A DNA stretch of 64,000 bases from assembly GCA_964391885.1 (NCBI GenBank), contig CAYMNU010000075.1:7650-71649 (forward strand), given 5' to 3'. A program made the position numbers and the translations under genes. This DNA is from CAYMNU01 sp964391885. GTDB taxonomy: Archaea > Altiarchaeota > Altiarchaeia > JAFGQM01. A model generated the notes under the pieces. That model was not told where the DNA came from, ran no database searches, and saw nothing but the letters and a program-made list of their open reading frames with translations. This document shows positions 16,089 through 24,261 of the stretch, one piece after another (the stretch's first letter is position 1; the number at the start of each line of letters is the position of its first letter).

Positions 16089-16649
16089 TTAAACAGCACA
16101 GGAAACCACGCGCCTCGCAATCCCGGCTTTGAGGACCCCAAACGCCACTATGCCCCCTACAAGAGCGGTCAGAAGCTGCATGAACCCCATGCTCGCCAGG
16201 AAGGCCTCCGGCAGGAGCGAGAGTGAGAAGAGAGCGAATGCTGAAATGAAAAGGAAGCCGGATTTTGCCACTGCGGCAGCACCCAAGGTTATCCCATAGT
16301 TAAATTTTTTCTTTGAATATAACTCCCTTACAATGAGGACAAGAATCGCGTTGCCCGCCCAGATGAAGGGCAGCATGACCGCCAAAAACGGAGTGAATGG
16401 CCCGAATATGATTCCCCTGGCCAAGACTGCAAGGCTCGGCGCGAAGAGCAGGGGCAGGACGAGCTTACCTGATTTTAGTTGTATCGCCCCCAATATAAGC
16501 GAAGCATTGACTATTACGCCCACAAGCTCCTGCGGGTGGCCCAATGAAAAGGGAACCAGAAAAGCGATTGCAAAGTATGCGTAGAATCGCACAAGCTCGT
16601 GCGAGCAAGCAAGGAGGTATTTTTCCAGTGTCTGATTAGAGTTTATCAT
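16089..16649 (-). CDS. Polytopic membrane protein next to the hydrogenase
   Basis: 186 residues with about five hydrophobic segments (FYAYFAIAFLVPFSLG, LVGVIVNASLILGAIQL, LVLPLLFAPSLAVLARGIIF, FIWAGNAILVLIVREL, SGFLFISAFALFSLSLL). A conserved-looking GPFTPFLAVMLPFIWAGN motif lies in the middle. The size and helix count resemble ECF-type S components, but I cannot assign a family. It begins 51 bp after the hydrogenase stop on the same strand, so co-transcription is likely. It could anchor or couple the soluble hydrogenase; this is inference. Confidence 0.7.
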   Translation of the reverse strand: MINSNQTLEKYLLACSHELVRFYAYFAIAFLVPFSLGHPQELVGVIVNASLILGAIQLKSGKLVLPLLFAPSLAVLARGIIFGPFTPFLAVMLPFIWAGNAILVLIVRELYSKKKFNYGITLGAAAVAKSGFLFISAFALFSLSLLPEAFLASMGFMQLLTALVGGIVAFGVLKAGIARRVVSCAV

Positions 16650-16700
16650 CTTGATTAGTTATTGCATTATTCCCTTCACATCAATATATCCGCATTATAT

Positions 16701-17777
16701 CTATCCGAACATTACATTAAAATCTTTCACGTGCAGGACTTCCTTGGACTTTTTTCCAAAGGGTTTGCCGATGTAGTCTTTGTATAGTTGTTTTATGAGG
16801 GGATTCTCGTGCGCGCCTTTTATGACTGCGTTGTCGTCGTAATGTGTCAGCGCGCGTATTCGCTTGCTTATGAACTCTGCTTGCCCTGGATTCGGCATCC
16901 CCGGCCCGCCGACGCATCCGCCGGAACAGAACATCATCTCGACCATGTGGAAATCCCTGTATTTCCCGTCCAGGAATCCCTTGCAGAACTCGTGTATGCC
17001 TTTTGCACCCTCAACCATACCCACCTTGAGCTCGGAATCACCACATTTCAATATCTTCTCGCGTATGCCCTCGCCGATTATCTTCTCCTCATAGAGGTGC
17101 TCCCTTGCATCGCAGCCGCCGCCGTACATGGCGGTGAATGTCCTGAGTGTCGCTTCCATGACCCCCCCCGTCGAAGCGTATATAGTGCCTGCGGAAGAAG
17201 TCATCCCTAACGGGGCATCAAAGAAGCCGTCCTTCAGGTTTGCGAAATCTATCCCCTCGCTCTTTATCCAGTTCACCAGCTCCATAGCAGTAAGGACAAG
17301 ATCTGTCTGACCCTTCCTTACTTCCATCTTTTTTGCAAAGCAGGGCATCACAGCCGTCACGGTTATGTCGCCGAAGTTCCTCTCATGGGTGAGGTAGTCC
17401 TTAGCAAACGAGCTGACCATCTCCATGGGGCTCTTGCATGTGGAAAGGTAAGGTATGATGTCTGGATACATCTTCACGCAGATGCCCGCCCACGAAGGGC
17501 AGCAGGAGGTCATCATTGGCAGTAGGTGATTTTTCTCCAGCCGCTCTTTCAGCTCGGCGGATTCTTCCATGACCCTTAATTCAGCGCCGAAATCCGTCTC
17601 AAAGACACGCTTGAATCCAAGCATGTGTAGCGCAGCCACAAGCTTCCCCTCTACATTCTGCCCCGGCTCCATCCCAAATGCTTCCCCCAATGCAACTCGC
17701 AATGAAGGCGCAGTCTGTATGCACGCGAACTTGCCGTCTATTAGCTCCTTTGCCTTTTCTATCTCACTAGCCACCAT
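16701..17777 (-). CDS. hydA: Minimal [FeFe]-hydrogenase (H-cluster domain only)
   Basis: 358 residues from ATG 17777; an in-frame ATG at 17819 would add 14, but a TATA-like TTTATTAAAA lies between the two starts, about 30 nt before 17777. All three H-cluster signatures are present: L1 TSCCPSW (90-96), L2 MPCFAKKME (144-152), L3 VEMMFCSGGCVGG (279 onward; Cys284 and Cys288). The proton-path motif VMEES and the KSP element are conserved. No N-terminal ferredoxin-like clusters and no C-terminal SSU region are present, so this is an H-domain-only enzyme. L3 differs from the usual MACPGGCxxGGG (FCSGGC, GGPGMP). HydE, HydF and HydG are not in the window. It could evolve H2 from reduced ferredoxin or flavodoxin. 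Confidence 0.92.
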   Translation of the reverse strand: MVASEIEKAKELIDGKFACIQTAPSLRVALGEAFGMEPGQNVEGKLVAALHMLGFKRVFETDFGAELRVMEESAELKERLEKNHLLPMMTSCCPSWAGICVKMYPDIIPYLSTCKSPMEMVSSFAKDYLTHERNFGDITVTAVMPCFAKKMEVRKGQTDLVLTAMELVNWIKSEGIDFANLKDGFFDAPLGMTSSAGTIYASTGGVMEATLRTFTAMYGGGCDAREHLYEEKIIGEGIREKILKCGDSELKVGMVEGAKGIHEFCKGFLDGKYRDFHMVEMMFCSGGCVGGPGMPNPGQAEFISKRIRALTHYDDNAVIKGAHENPLIKQLYKDYIGKPFGKKSKEVLHVKDFNVMFG

Positions 17778-17864
17778 CTTCTCTCTAGTGTAAATTTTTG
17801 TTTTGTTTTTAATAAACATAGTTGCGAATAGGCAAGTAAGACAGGCAAATTAGCTTGGTCTGGA

Positions 17865-18476
17865 ATGGAAAAACTCGAAAAGCGCATAATAGGGCTTAAA
17901 GCAGGGAATGCAGGCGAGACTGTTAGGCGCAGGCTTGAGGAGTTCAGGGAAAACAGCGAATCCCCCGAGCGCATATTCTCAGAGCTCTGCTTCTGCATTT
18001 GCACTGCAAACAACAGCGCAGAACGGGGAATTCGAGCCCAGAAGGAAATCGATTTTTGTTCGCTGCCGGAAGTGGAGCTGCGCAAGAAGATGAAGGAGGT
18101 CGTATGCAGGTTTTATAACACAAAGACCTTGTGCATATTAGAGGCGCGAGCGAAAAGGGAGGAAATCCTTGCGGCTTTGTCACTGCCGAGCAGCGAAGCC
18201 CGCGACTGGCTGGTGAAACGGGTCAAAGGCCTCGGATACAAGGAGGCCAGCCACTTCTTGAGAAACATAGGGCGCGAAGATCTTGCCATAATCGATTTTC
18301 ACATACTAGACATACTCTCTGAAAACGGTTTGATTGTTCGCCCGAAGTCGCTTACTCCGAGAGAATACATTAGAATTGAAGGCGTGCTTCGCACTATAGC
18401 ATTGGAAACCGGGATGAGCCTTGCAGAGCTGGATTTGTATCTCTGGTACATGGAAACCGGCAAAATCCTGAAATAA
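17865..18476 (+). CDS. ogg: 8-oxoguanine DNA glycosylase/AP lyase, Ogg2 type
   Basis: 203 residues of the helix-hairpin-helix glycosylase superfamily. The HhH (VKRVKGLGYKEASHFLRNIG) carries the catalytic Lys, followed by the catalytic Asp in LAIIDFHILDIL. The length and SELCFCICTANNSAERG start match archaeal Ogg2 proteins (Methanocaldococcus type). It removes 8-oxoguanine, consistent with the oxidative-stress genes transcribed divergently. The N-terminus ATG lies in the divergent promoter region shared with hydA. Confidence 0.9.
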   Translation: MEKLEKRIIGLKAGNAGETVRRRLEEFRENSESPERIFSELCFCICTANNSAERGIRAQKEIDFCSLPEVELRKKMKEVVCRFYNTKTLCILEARAKREEILAALSLPSSEARDWLVKRVKGLGYKEASHFLRNIGREDLAIIDFHILDILSENGLIVRPKSLTPREYIRIEGVLRTIALETGMSLAELDLYLWYMETGKILK

Positions 18477-18524
18477 GATATTTATTGGCGTAACCTTTAA
18501 TACAATCAAATAAGCATCTAATAA

Positions 18525-19817
18525 ATGACTCGCTGCGACAAGTGCGGGGCGGAAGCCGCCGAAGGATTGATTCTTTGCCCGAGCTGCGGGCATAAATTGC
18601 CCGACCCCAATCCTCAAAAAATCGTCCCTGAAAAACAATATCGCGAAGCTCCAGAAGTCATAGACAGGCCCAAAGCCATTCCTACTCAATCCATGGCTGC
18701 TACAAAACCGGACATTGGTGGGCAACATCCAGACAAAAAGGCGATTGAGAAACTTCCAGAAGAACCGAAACTTCCAGAAGAACAAAAGCCAATCGCAGCA
18801 AAGGAGAGCGATAAGAAGAAGGTGGATATGGCCCAGATACTCGATGGGGCATCTAAGCTTGATAAGTCCATTTCGCCGTCTACGCCTTATATCAAAAAGC
18901 CGAAATCCCCTACCTTTTTGATAATTGCACTGATAGTGATATTTGGGGCTGCCATAGCAGTTATTTTAATGATGAATATCGACCAAATTGCATGTCATCC
19001 GGATTGGGCTTGCGGCTCATGGCAGGGCTGTCGTGAGGGGGTTGAGATTAGAACATGCCTCGACAAGAATGAGTGCAATGTCAATACAGGCAGACCAGAG
19101 ACTCGAAGGGAGTGCGACGATTGGACTCCTGTTAATACCACAGGCAATGAAACTTCCAATGACACTATTCCCACCTGCTCTGGCTTTGGCGATGTTTGCG
19201 GAGTTGAAGAAGACTGTTGCGAAGGCTTTTGCTTGCACGGCAGATGCTGGCCCAGCGACCCTTATTGCGGGGACGGGTATTGCGACCCTGGCGAAAACTG
19301 CATCACTTGTGAATATGATTGTGGCGCCTGCCCGACTCTGAGAGAGCTGGGTCAGAATGTTTATACCGAGCCGCTCTCATACACTGCCGAACAGGAGCTA
19401 AAGGAAGAGGGATATGTACTTATAAGTTACTTTTATTACGATTCGTGCAGCCCCTGCTTCTATCCTGTGCACATAGAAAACGAGCTCAGGGACCTGGCTG
19501 CCTCCATGAAAGACCTGGCCGTATTCCAATTCATAAATACTATACGGCAGAAGACATATGCCGATTTCAAGGGGAAGATACTGGGAAGGGTTTATACGCC
19601 TTCCATAATCATAGAAGGCGGCTCGAAGCCGGGCAATGACCCACTCTACTCCGGTTCGCTCAGCGATCTTGTGAATTCAGGGGATTTGGCCGATAAGATA
19701 AAAGAGATGATCTGCGAGCGGTCGGAGTATTGTAGATGGGATGAGAGAATTACGAGGACTTATGAACCTGCGCCCCTTATTGAAAATATCGAACAAGTAG
19801 TTAATTCCAGTGTCTAA
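18525..19817 (+). CDS. Zn-ribbon membrane protein with extracytoplasmic thioredoxin-like domain
   Basis: 430 residues. A cytoplasmic Zn ribbon (Cys4, 7, 18, 21) is followed by a charged linker with an EKLPEEPKLPEEQKP repeat, one membrane helix (about 129-151), then a Cys-rich exterior: a TSP1-like WACGSWQGC segment, a CCEGFCLHGRC knot and a CGDGYCDPGENCITC motif. The C-terminal domain has a redox CSPC (308-311) and the thioredoxin cis-Pro context VYTPSIII. The exterior domain probably handles disulphides of surface proteins, and a similar CGDGxC motif occurs in the two giant surface proteins at 29376 and 32738. How the cytoplasmic Zn ribbon connects is unknown. Confidence 0.8.
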   Translation: MTRCDKCGAEAAEGLILCPSCGHKLPDPNPQKIVPEKQYREAPEVIDRPKAIPTQSMAATKPDIGGQHPDKKAIEKLPEEPKLPEEQKPIAAKESDKKKVDMAQILDGASKLDKSISPSTPYIKKPKSPTFLIIALIVIFGAAIAVILMMNIDQIACHPDWACGSWQGCREGVEIRTCLDKNECNVNTGRPETRRECDDWTPVNTTGNETSNDTIPTCSGFGDVCGVEEDCCEGFCLHGRCWPSDPYCGDGYCDPGENCITCEYDCGACPTLRELGQNVYTEPLSYTAEQELKEEGYVLISYFYYDSCSPCFYPVHIENELRDLAASMKDLAVFQFINTIRQKTYADFKGKILGRVYTPSIIIEGGSKPGNDPLYSGSLSDLVNSGDLADKIKEMICERSEYCRWDERITRTYEPAPLIENIEQVVNSSV

Positions 19818-19906
19818 ATACATCTTTAGAAAATATCTAAAAACCCACTATGTATCCTCAATTTCAAACAGAAATGAAAACCGAATTAATCCGGCGATTA
19901 AGCGAC

Positions 19907-19915
19907 TTTTAATAT
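19907..19915 (+). promoter_or_regulatory. TATA box for mtnA
   Basis: TTTTAATAT centred about 30 nt before the mtnA ATG (19941), in a short intergenic region with no other structure. Typical archaeal box A spacing. Confidence 0.45.
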
Positions 19916-19940
19916 CCCTCAATCTAATCTCAGATTCAGA

Positions 19941-20951
19941 ATGAAAATCCAAGGCAAGAACTACCGCAGCGTGTGGATGGAAGGCTCCAGGGTAACCATG
20001 GTTGACCAGCCCAGGCTCCCCCACGAGTTTGCGCTTTTCCGCTGCAATGACTACGAAGATACTGCGCAGGCGATAAAAGACATGGTTATTCGGGGGGCTC
20101 CGGCCATAGGCGCAGCGGCCTGCTACGGCATGGCGCAAGGTGCGCTGGCCGGAGAGCTCGATGAGGCTGAGGCAGTCTTGTCAAAATCCCGCCCAACTGC
20201 ATACGACCTTTTCGATGCGATAAAATACTTCAAGAAGAATTACACGAACAGCTCAGATCCTGTATCCATCGCGGACGCATATGCTGACGAGTCGGCTGAT
20301 CGTTGCCGCAAAATAGGCGAGATCGGAGACGAGCTAATCAAGGACGGCGCTCGCATCTTGACGCACTGCAACGCAGGCGCTCTGGCCTGTGTGGACTACG
20401 GAACCGCATTAGCCCCGATGAGGGTTGCAAAAGAGAAGGGCAAAAAGATATTCATCTGGGTGGACGAGACAAGGCCGCGCTGTCAGGGGGCAAGGCTCAC
20501 CGCATGGGAGCTTATGCAGGAGGGCATAGACTATGCGCTTATTGCAGACAATTCCGCCGGTTATTATATGCAGAGAGGCGAAGTAGATCTTTGCATTGTA
20601 GGCACAGATAGGGTCGCCCTGAACGGTGACATAGCCAACAAGATAGGTACCTATGAAAAAGCAGTAGTCGCGCATGAGAACGGCATACCCCTCTACATAG
20701 CCGCACCCTTTTCGACGATCGATTTCTCCTGCCCTTCAGGCAGTGACATTCCCATAGAGGAAAGGGATGCAGAGGAAGTCACACACATGTGGGGCTGGAA
20801 CGGCCATAGAATAGAAAAAGTTCGTGTCGCCCCGGAAGGCGCGAAAGCTCGAAACCCAGCCTTTGATGTTACTCCTGCCAAATACATCACAGGCATCATA
20901 ACTGAAAAGGGCATATTCAAGCCCGATGAGATAAGGGGCATGAAGCCTTAA
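19941..20951 (+). CDS. mtnA: S-methyl-5-thioribose-1-phosphate isomerase (aIF2B-related)
   Basis: 336 residues with all family landmarks: MVIRGAPAIGAAACYGMA, THCNAGALACVDYGTAL, VDETRPRCQGARLTAWEL, IVGTDRVALNGDIANKIGTY, and the catalytic Cys in NAG...AC and Asp in GTDRV. It converts MTR-1-P (or 5-deoxyribose-1-P in methanogens) to the ribulose-1-P form. The alternative, ribose-1,5-bisphosphate isomerase, usually lacks this overall pattern. mtnP (MTA phosphorylase) lies 750 bp downstream and would supply its substrate. Confidence 0.93.
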   Translation: MKIQGKNYRSVWMEGSRVTMVDQPRLPHEFALFRCNDYEDTAQAIKDMVIRGAPAIGAAACYGMAQGALAGELDEAEAVLSKSRPTAYDLFDAIKYFKKNYTNSSDPVSIADAYADESADRCRKIGEIGDELIKDGARILTHCNAGALACVDYGTALAPMRVAKEKGKKIFIWVDETRPRCQGARLTAWELMQEGIDYALIADNSAGYYMQRGEVDLCIVGTDRVALNGDIANKIGTYEKAVVAHENGIPLYIAAPFSTIDFSCPSGSDIPIEERDAEEVTHMWGWNGHRIEKVRVAPEGAKARNPAFDVTPAKYITGIITEKGIFKPDEIRGMKP

Positions 20952-21002
20952 GGCAAAAAGTTAACTTTTTCTATTTTTATTAATATTTCTTCTAATTAGT
21001 GT

Positions 21003-21251
21003 ATGGAATACGTCACAAGCGTGAAGCAGATAGGCGGCTCAGCATACCTTTTACTCCCTCCAAAATTCACAAGGTCGCATAATCTTGACAGCGGGCGCAA
21101 GATGGTCCTAAGGGAATCTGGAGACGTGATAGTGATGGAGAAAAAGAGGCAGCAACTGGACAAGGTGTCCAGAGGTTTCCTGAACCTGAATCTGGATCTT
21201 GGTGGAATGGAAGTGACTCGGGAGGAAATATATGAGACTGATAGATACTAA
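21003..21251 (+). CDS. vapB: VapB-type antitoxin (AbrB fold)
   Basis: 82 residues. The N-terminal swapped-hairpin AbrB/SpoVT motif reads VTSVKQIGGSAYLLLPPKFTR, then a LRESGDVIVMEKK strand pair. The C-terminal tail would wrap the toxin. The last 20 bp overlap the vapC start, the usual antitoxin-toxin arrangement. It probably autoregulates the pair through binding near its own promoter, as known for VapB. Confidence 0.85.
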   Translation: MEYVTSVKQIGGSAYLLLPPKFTRSHNLDSGRKMVLRESGDVIVMEKKRQQLDKVSRGFLNLNLDLGGMEVTREEIYETDRY

Positions 21252-21663
21252 CATTCTAGTCCACTCTGCGGATAAAAAATCCCCTAAGCAGGAACGGGCA
21301 AAGGTGGTGTTGTCCTATTATATGGGTACTGGTGAGGCTTATGTAGTGTTGCAATCGGTAATTGAGATGTACTCAGCTTTGACTAAATGCGTTGATGTCA
21401 ATACTGCTCGGGATGCTGCGAACATGGTTTTAAACGCGAGCGGATTTAAAAAGATCCAAGCAGACTCGGAAGCTGTTTCAGAAGCCCTTGACATCGCAGC
21501 ACATAAGAATTTAAGGCGCTCCGATGTTTTTGACGCACTATTGGTCGCAACAGCTAAGAGAAACGGAATCTTCAAAGTGCTAACTGAAAACCCGAAGCAC
21601 TTTGAGGGCTTTGGTATTGAAGTCGAAACCCTTGAGACTGCCACACTCTCCGAAGACTTCTAA
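21232..21663 (+). CDS. vapC: VapC PIN-domain ribonuclease toxin
   Basis: 143 residues with the PIN acidic quartet: LIDTNILVH (Asp4), a Glu in VIEMYSALTK, the Asp pair in SDVFDALLVATAKR, and LTENPKHFEG. Metal-dependent RNase toxin controlled by the overlapping VapB. The pair sits between mtnA and mtnP on the same strand. Confidence 0.9.
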   Translation: MRLIDTNILVHSADKKSPKQERAKVVLSYYMGTGEAYVVLQSVIEMYSALTKCVDVNTARDAANMVLNASGFKKIQADSEAVSEALDIAAHKNLRRSDVFDALLVATAKRNGIFKVLTENPKHFEGFGIEVETLETATLSEDF

Positions 21664-21698
21664 AAGTAGGTTTTAATGTCTCGAACCTAAAAATTATT

Positions 21699-22490
21699 AT
21701 GGCAAAGATAGGCATCTTCGGCGGTTCGGGACTTTATTCTCTTTTTGACAAGCCGGAAAACCGAGATCACGGCACGATGTACGGCGAGCCCAGCGGATTA
21801 GTATCAATCGGTGAAATCAGCGGCAAAAAAACTTTTTTCATGCCACGGCATGGCGAGAAGCATGGGTTGCCCCCCCACAAGATACCCTATAAGGCTAACA
21901 TACAAGCGTTCAAGGATTTAGGCGCGGAAAGAATAGTCGCTCCATGCGCATGCGGCTCGCTCCAGCCAGAAGTCAAGCCTGGCGACTTCGTTATTGCAGA
22001 CCAGATCGTTGACAGGACCCGCGGCCGTGATGATACGTTCTTCCACGGGCCTGAGGTTGCCCACGTCTCGCTTGCGGAGCCTTATTGCCCGGAGATGCGC
22101 AAGATAGCTATCGAGGCTTGCGAAAAATTGGGAATCCCGTATCACCCAAAAGGTACTGTAGTTGTTATCAACGGGCCCCGATTCTCTACAAAAGCAGAAT
22201 CCAAGTGGTTCTCCAGCAACGGATGGGAGGTAATCAACATGACCCAGTATCCTGAATGCGCCCTTGCAAAGGAGCGTGAGATGTGCTATCTGGGGATTGC
22301 ATTGATTACTGATTATGACGTAGGCTTAGAAGGGAACCCCGAGGTAAAACCGGTGACTGCAGCAGAAGTGAGAAAAATCTTCTCAAAGAACAATGAGAAA
22401 GTGAAAAAGCTGATTACTGAGATTGTCAAGAACTTGCCCGAAAAAAGAAGCTGCAGCTGCGGGAACTCGATGGAAAACGCAATGCTCTAA
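21699..22490 (+). CDS. mtnP: S-methyl-5'-thioadenosine phosphorylase
   Basis: 263 residues of the trimeric PNP family: GIFGGSGLYSLF, PRHGEKHGLPPHKIPYKAN, GDFVIADQIVDRTRGRDDTF, INGPRFSTKAES. The base-binding stretch ends in ITDYDVG, whose Asp-Tyr-Asp is the MTAP-type motif that recognises the 6-amino group; purine nucleoside phosphorylases have Asn there. It phosphorolyses MTA (and likely 5'-deoxyadenosine) to adenine and MTR-1-P. Adenine can go to the convergent APRT and MTR-1-P to MtnA. The Cys-rich CSCGN tail may form disulphides, as in thermophilic MTAPs. Confidence 0.92.
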   Translation: MAKIGIFGGSGLYSLFDKPENRDHGTMYGEPSGLVSIGEISGKKTFFMPRHGEKHGLPPHKIPYKANIQAFKDLGAERIVAPCACGSLQPEVKPGDFVIADQIVDRTRGRDDTFFHGPEVAHVSLAEPYCPEMRKIAIEACEKLGIPYHPKGTVVVINGPRFSTKAESKWFSSNGWEVINMTQYPECALAKEREMCYLGIALITDYDVGLEGNPEVKPVTAAEVRKIFSKNNEKVKKLITEIVKNLPEKRSCSCGNSMENAML

Positions 22491-22999
22491 TATGCAATAA
22501 GCGACATCACATCATACTTCTGCAGCTTCTGCCGCCCATTTAAAAAACCCAGCTCTATGAGGAAGAGCAGGCCATCGACATGCGCGCCCAGGCCTTCCAC
22601 AAGCTTGGCTGTCGTTTCCACAGTGCCGCCGGTCGCAAGCAGGTCATCCACTATCAAAACGCTGCTGCCGAACGGAAAGGCATCTTCGTGTATGCAGAGC
22701 TTGTCCTCGCCGTATTCCTTCATGCATGTGCCTTCTTTGGTCCTGTAAGGCAGCTTGCCCGGCTTTCTGACTGGTATGAAACCCGCCCCCAACTTGAGTG
22801 CTAAGGGCGCCCCGAATATGAAGCCCCTTGCTTCCATCGAAACTACATAATCAATCTTCTTGTCTTTGACCCTGTGGTACATCTCGATTATAGCCTGGTT
22901 GAAGGCACTCGAGTTCTGTAGTAAGGGTGTAATGTCCTTGAACATTATACCCTCTTTTGGGAAATTTGGCACGTCCCTGATGAATTTTTTGAGTTCCAT
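22487..22999 (-). CDS. apt: Adenine phosphoribosyltransferase
   Basis: 170 residues from ATG 22999, chosen because an AAAGGA site lies upstream and homologues start with an LKKFIRDVPNFPKEGI sequence. The PRPP loop VLIVDDLLATGGTV and the substrate stretch VSMEARGFIFGAPLA are diagnostic. It salvages adenine to AMP. Its 3' end overlaps that of mtnP by 4 bp tail to tail, fitting a shared adenine-salvage role. Confidence 0.95.
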   Translation of the reverse strand: MELKKFIRDVPNFPKEGIMFKDITPLLQNSSAFNQAIIEMYHRVKDKKIDYVVSMEARGFIFGAPLALKLGAGFIPVRKPGKLPYRTKEGTCMKEYGEDKLCIHEDAFPFGSSVLIVDDLLATGGTVETTAKLVEGLGAHVDGLLFLIELGFLNGRQKLQKYDVMSLIAY

Positions 23000-23054
23000 T
23001 GTAATTCCTTTGTTTTTTGATATTAACCCGATAATTAAGTCCCACAAAATAAAA

Positions 23055-23804
23055 ATGATTTACCTCATCGGTCTCGGGCTCCACGACGAAAAAGACATAT
23101 CTCTCAAGGGCGTTGAAGCCACGCGCAGCTGTGATAAGGTTTACGCAGAGCTTTACACCTCCCCCTGGCAGGGCTCGTTGGATAAGTTAGGTACCACGCT
23201 AGGCAAGAAGATAACTATGTTGTACCGCCCTGATCTAGAAGAAGGCTCGAAGAAGATTTTGGACGAGGCGGAAAAAAGCGATGTTGCCTTGCTGGTCAGC
23301 GGGGATCCGCTCGTCGCAACGACCCATTCCTCACTAATAATAGATGCACGCAAGAGGGGCATCGATGTGAAAATAATTCATGCTTCATCAGTATTCTCAG
23401 CAGTCGCAGAATCCGGCCTGCAGATTTATAAATTCGGAAAGACAGCGACCGTGGCATACCCTGAAAAGAACTTCTTCCCCAAGACACCGTATGACGCTCT
23501 TGCCAAGAACCTCGAAGAAGGCTTGCACACCCTCCTTCTTCTGGACGTGAAAGCCGATGAAAGTCGATATATGAGCGTCGCAGAGGCGGTTAGCATAATG
23601 CTCCAGCTGGAAGAAAAGGAAGGCAAAGGCATATTCACAAACAATACGAAAATCGTGGGCATAGCGCGCCTCGGCGGCGACACTAAGATAAAATATGCTC
23701 TTGCAAAAGATTTTGGGAAAATCGATCTGGGCGGCCCGCCTCACGTGATGATTGTACCGGGTAAATTGCACTTTTCCGAAGAGGAATTTCTCAGCACCGT
23801 ATGA
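23055..23804 (+). CDS. dphB: Diphthine synthase
   Basis: 249 residues from ATG 23055: MIYLIGLGLHDEKDISLKG, the glycine-rich VALLVSGDPLVATTHSSL and ARLGGDT motifs of the DphB (CbiF-like) methyltransferase family. It adds methyl groups to the modified histidine of elongation factor 2 on the way to diphthamide. It is divergent from apt. A TATA-like ATAATTAAG lies about 20 nt before the start, fitting a leaderless mRNA. Confidence 0.95.
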   Translation: MIYLIGLGLHDEKDISLKGVEATRSCDKVYAELYTSPWQGSLDKLGTTLGKKITMLYRPDLEEGSKKILDEAEKSDVALLVSGDPLVATTHSSLIIDARKRGIDVKIIHASSVFSAVAESGLQIYKFGKTATVAYPEKNFFPKTPYDALAKNLEEGLHTLLLLDVKADESRYMSVAEAVSIMLQLEEKEGKGIFTNNTKIVGIARLGGDTKIKYALAKDFGKIDLGGPPHVMIVPGKLHFSEEEFLSTV

Positions 23805-23873
23805 GGAAAAGGGCTTGGAACCTAAGTCTCCTCTCTGGAAAGCATTTCTCCGAGGAAGACTATTTAGAAAGCA

Positions 23874-24185
23874 TCACATCCACTTGAGAAAGCCCTTCTT
23901 TTCTAGCCACTCTATCTGTGGCTTGGAATATGTCATGATGAGGTCTCCGCGCTCATTCTCCTGGACGCTCCAGGGCTCTACAAGAACTATGTCCCCCTCA
24001 CGAGTCCACATCCTTCGCCTCACTCGTCCGGGTATCCTGCATATTCGTATATGGCTGTCACTGCAGCGCACTTTGCTCCTGCGGTTGCCCAGCCTTTCCT
24101 CTATTACTCCCAAAAGCTGTCCTTGCCCGGGAGTCTTGACTCTTATAGGCCCGTCCGTCGGGGCCTGTCCTCTTTTTTGTTGCAT
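23874..24185 (-). CDS. eif1a: Translation initiation factor aIF1A
   Basis: 103 residues with the OB-fold landmarks: LLGVIEERLGNRRSKVRCSD, RICRIPGRVRRRMWTREGD, IVLVEPW and a YSKPQIEWLEKKGFL end. It binds the A-site of the small ribosomal subunit at initiation. An acidic in-frame stretch precedes the ATG, but no alternative start codon is visible. NMD3 lies upstream on the same strand (76 bp). Confidence 0.95.
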   Translation of the reverse strand: MQQKRGQAPTDGPIRVKTPGQGQLLGVIEERLGNRRSKVRCSDSHIRICRIPGRVRRRMWTREGDIVLVEPWSVQENERGDLIMTYSKPQIEWLEKKGFLKWM

Positions 24186-24261
24186 TATTTCTATTTCCTC
24201 TTCTTCAAAGCCGTTAATCTTCGCGACGCCTAAATTGACCTTACAAGCTTAAAAGCTGCGG

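Noticed and set aside
17778..17819. Longer hydrogenase start (ATG at 17819)
   Set aside because: A TATA-like box lies within this extension, and the extra 14 residues do not match the family. The start at 17777 is preferred, although not proven.
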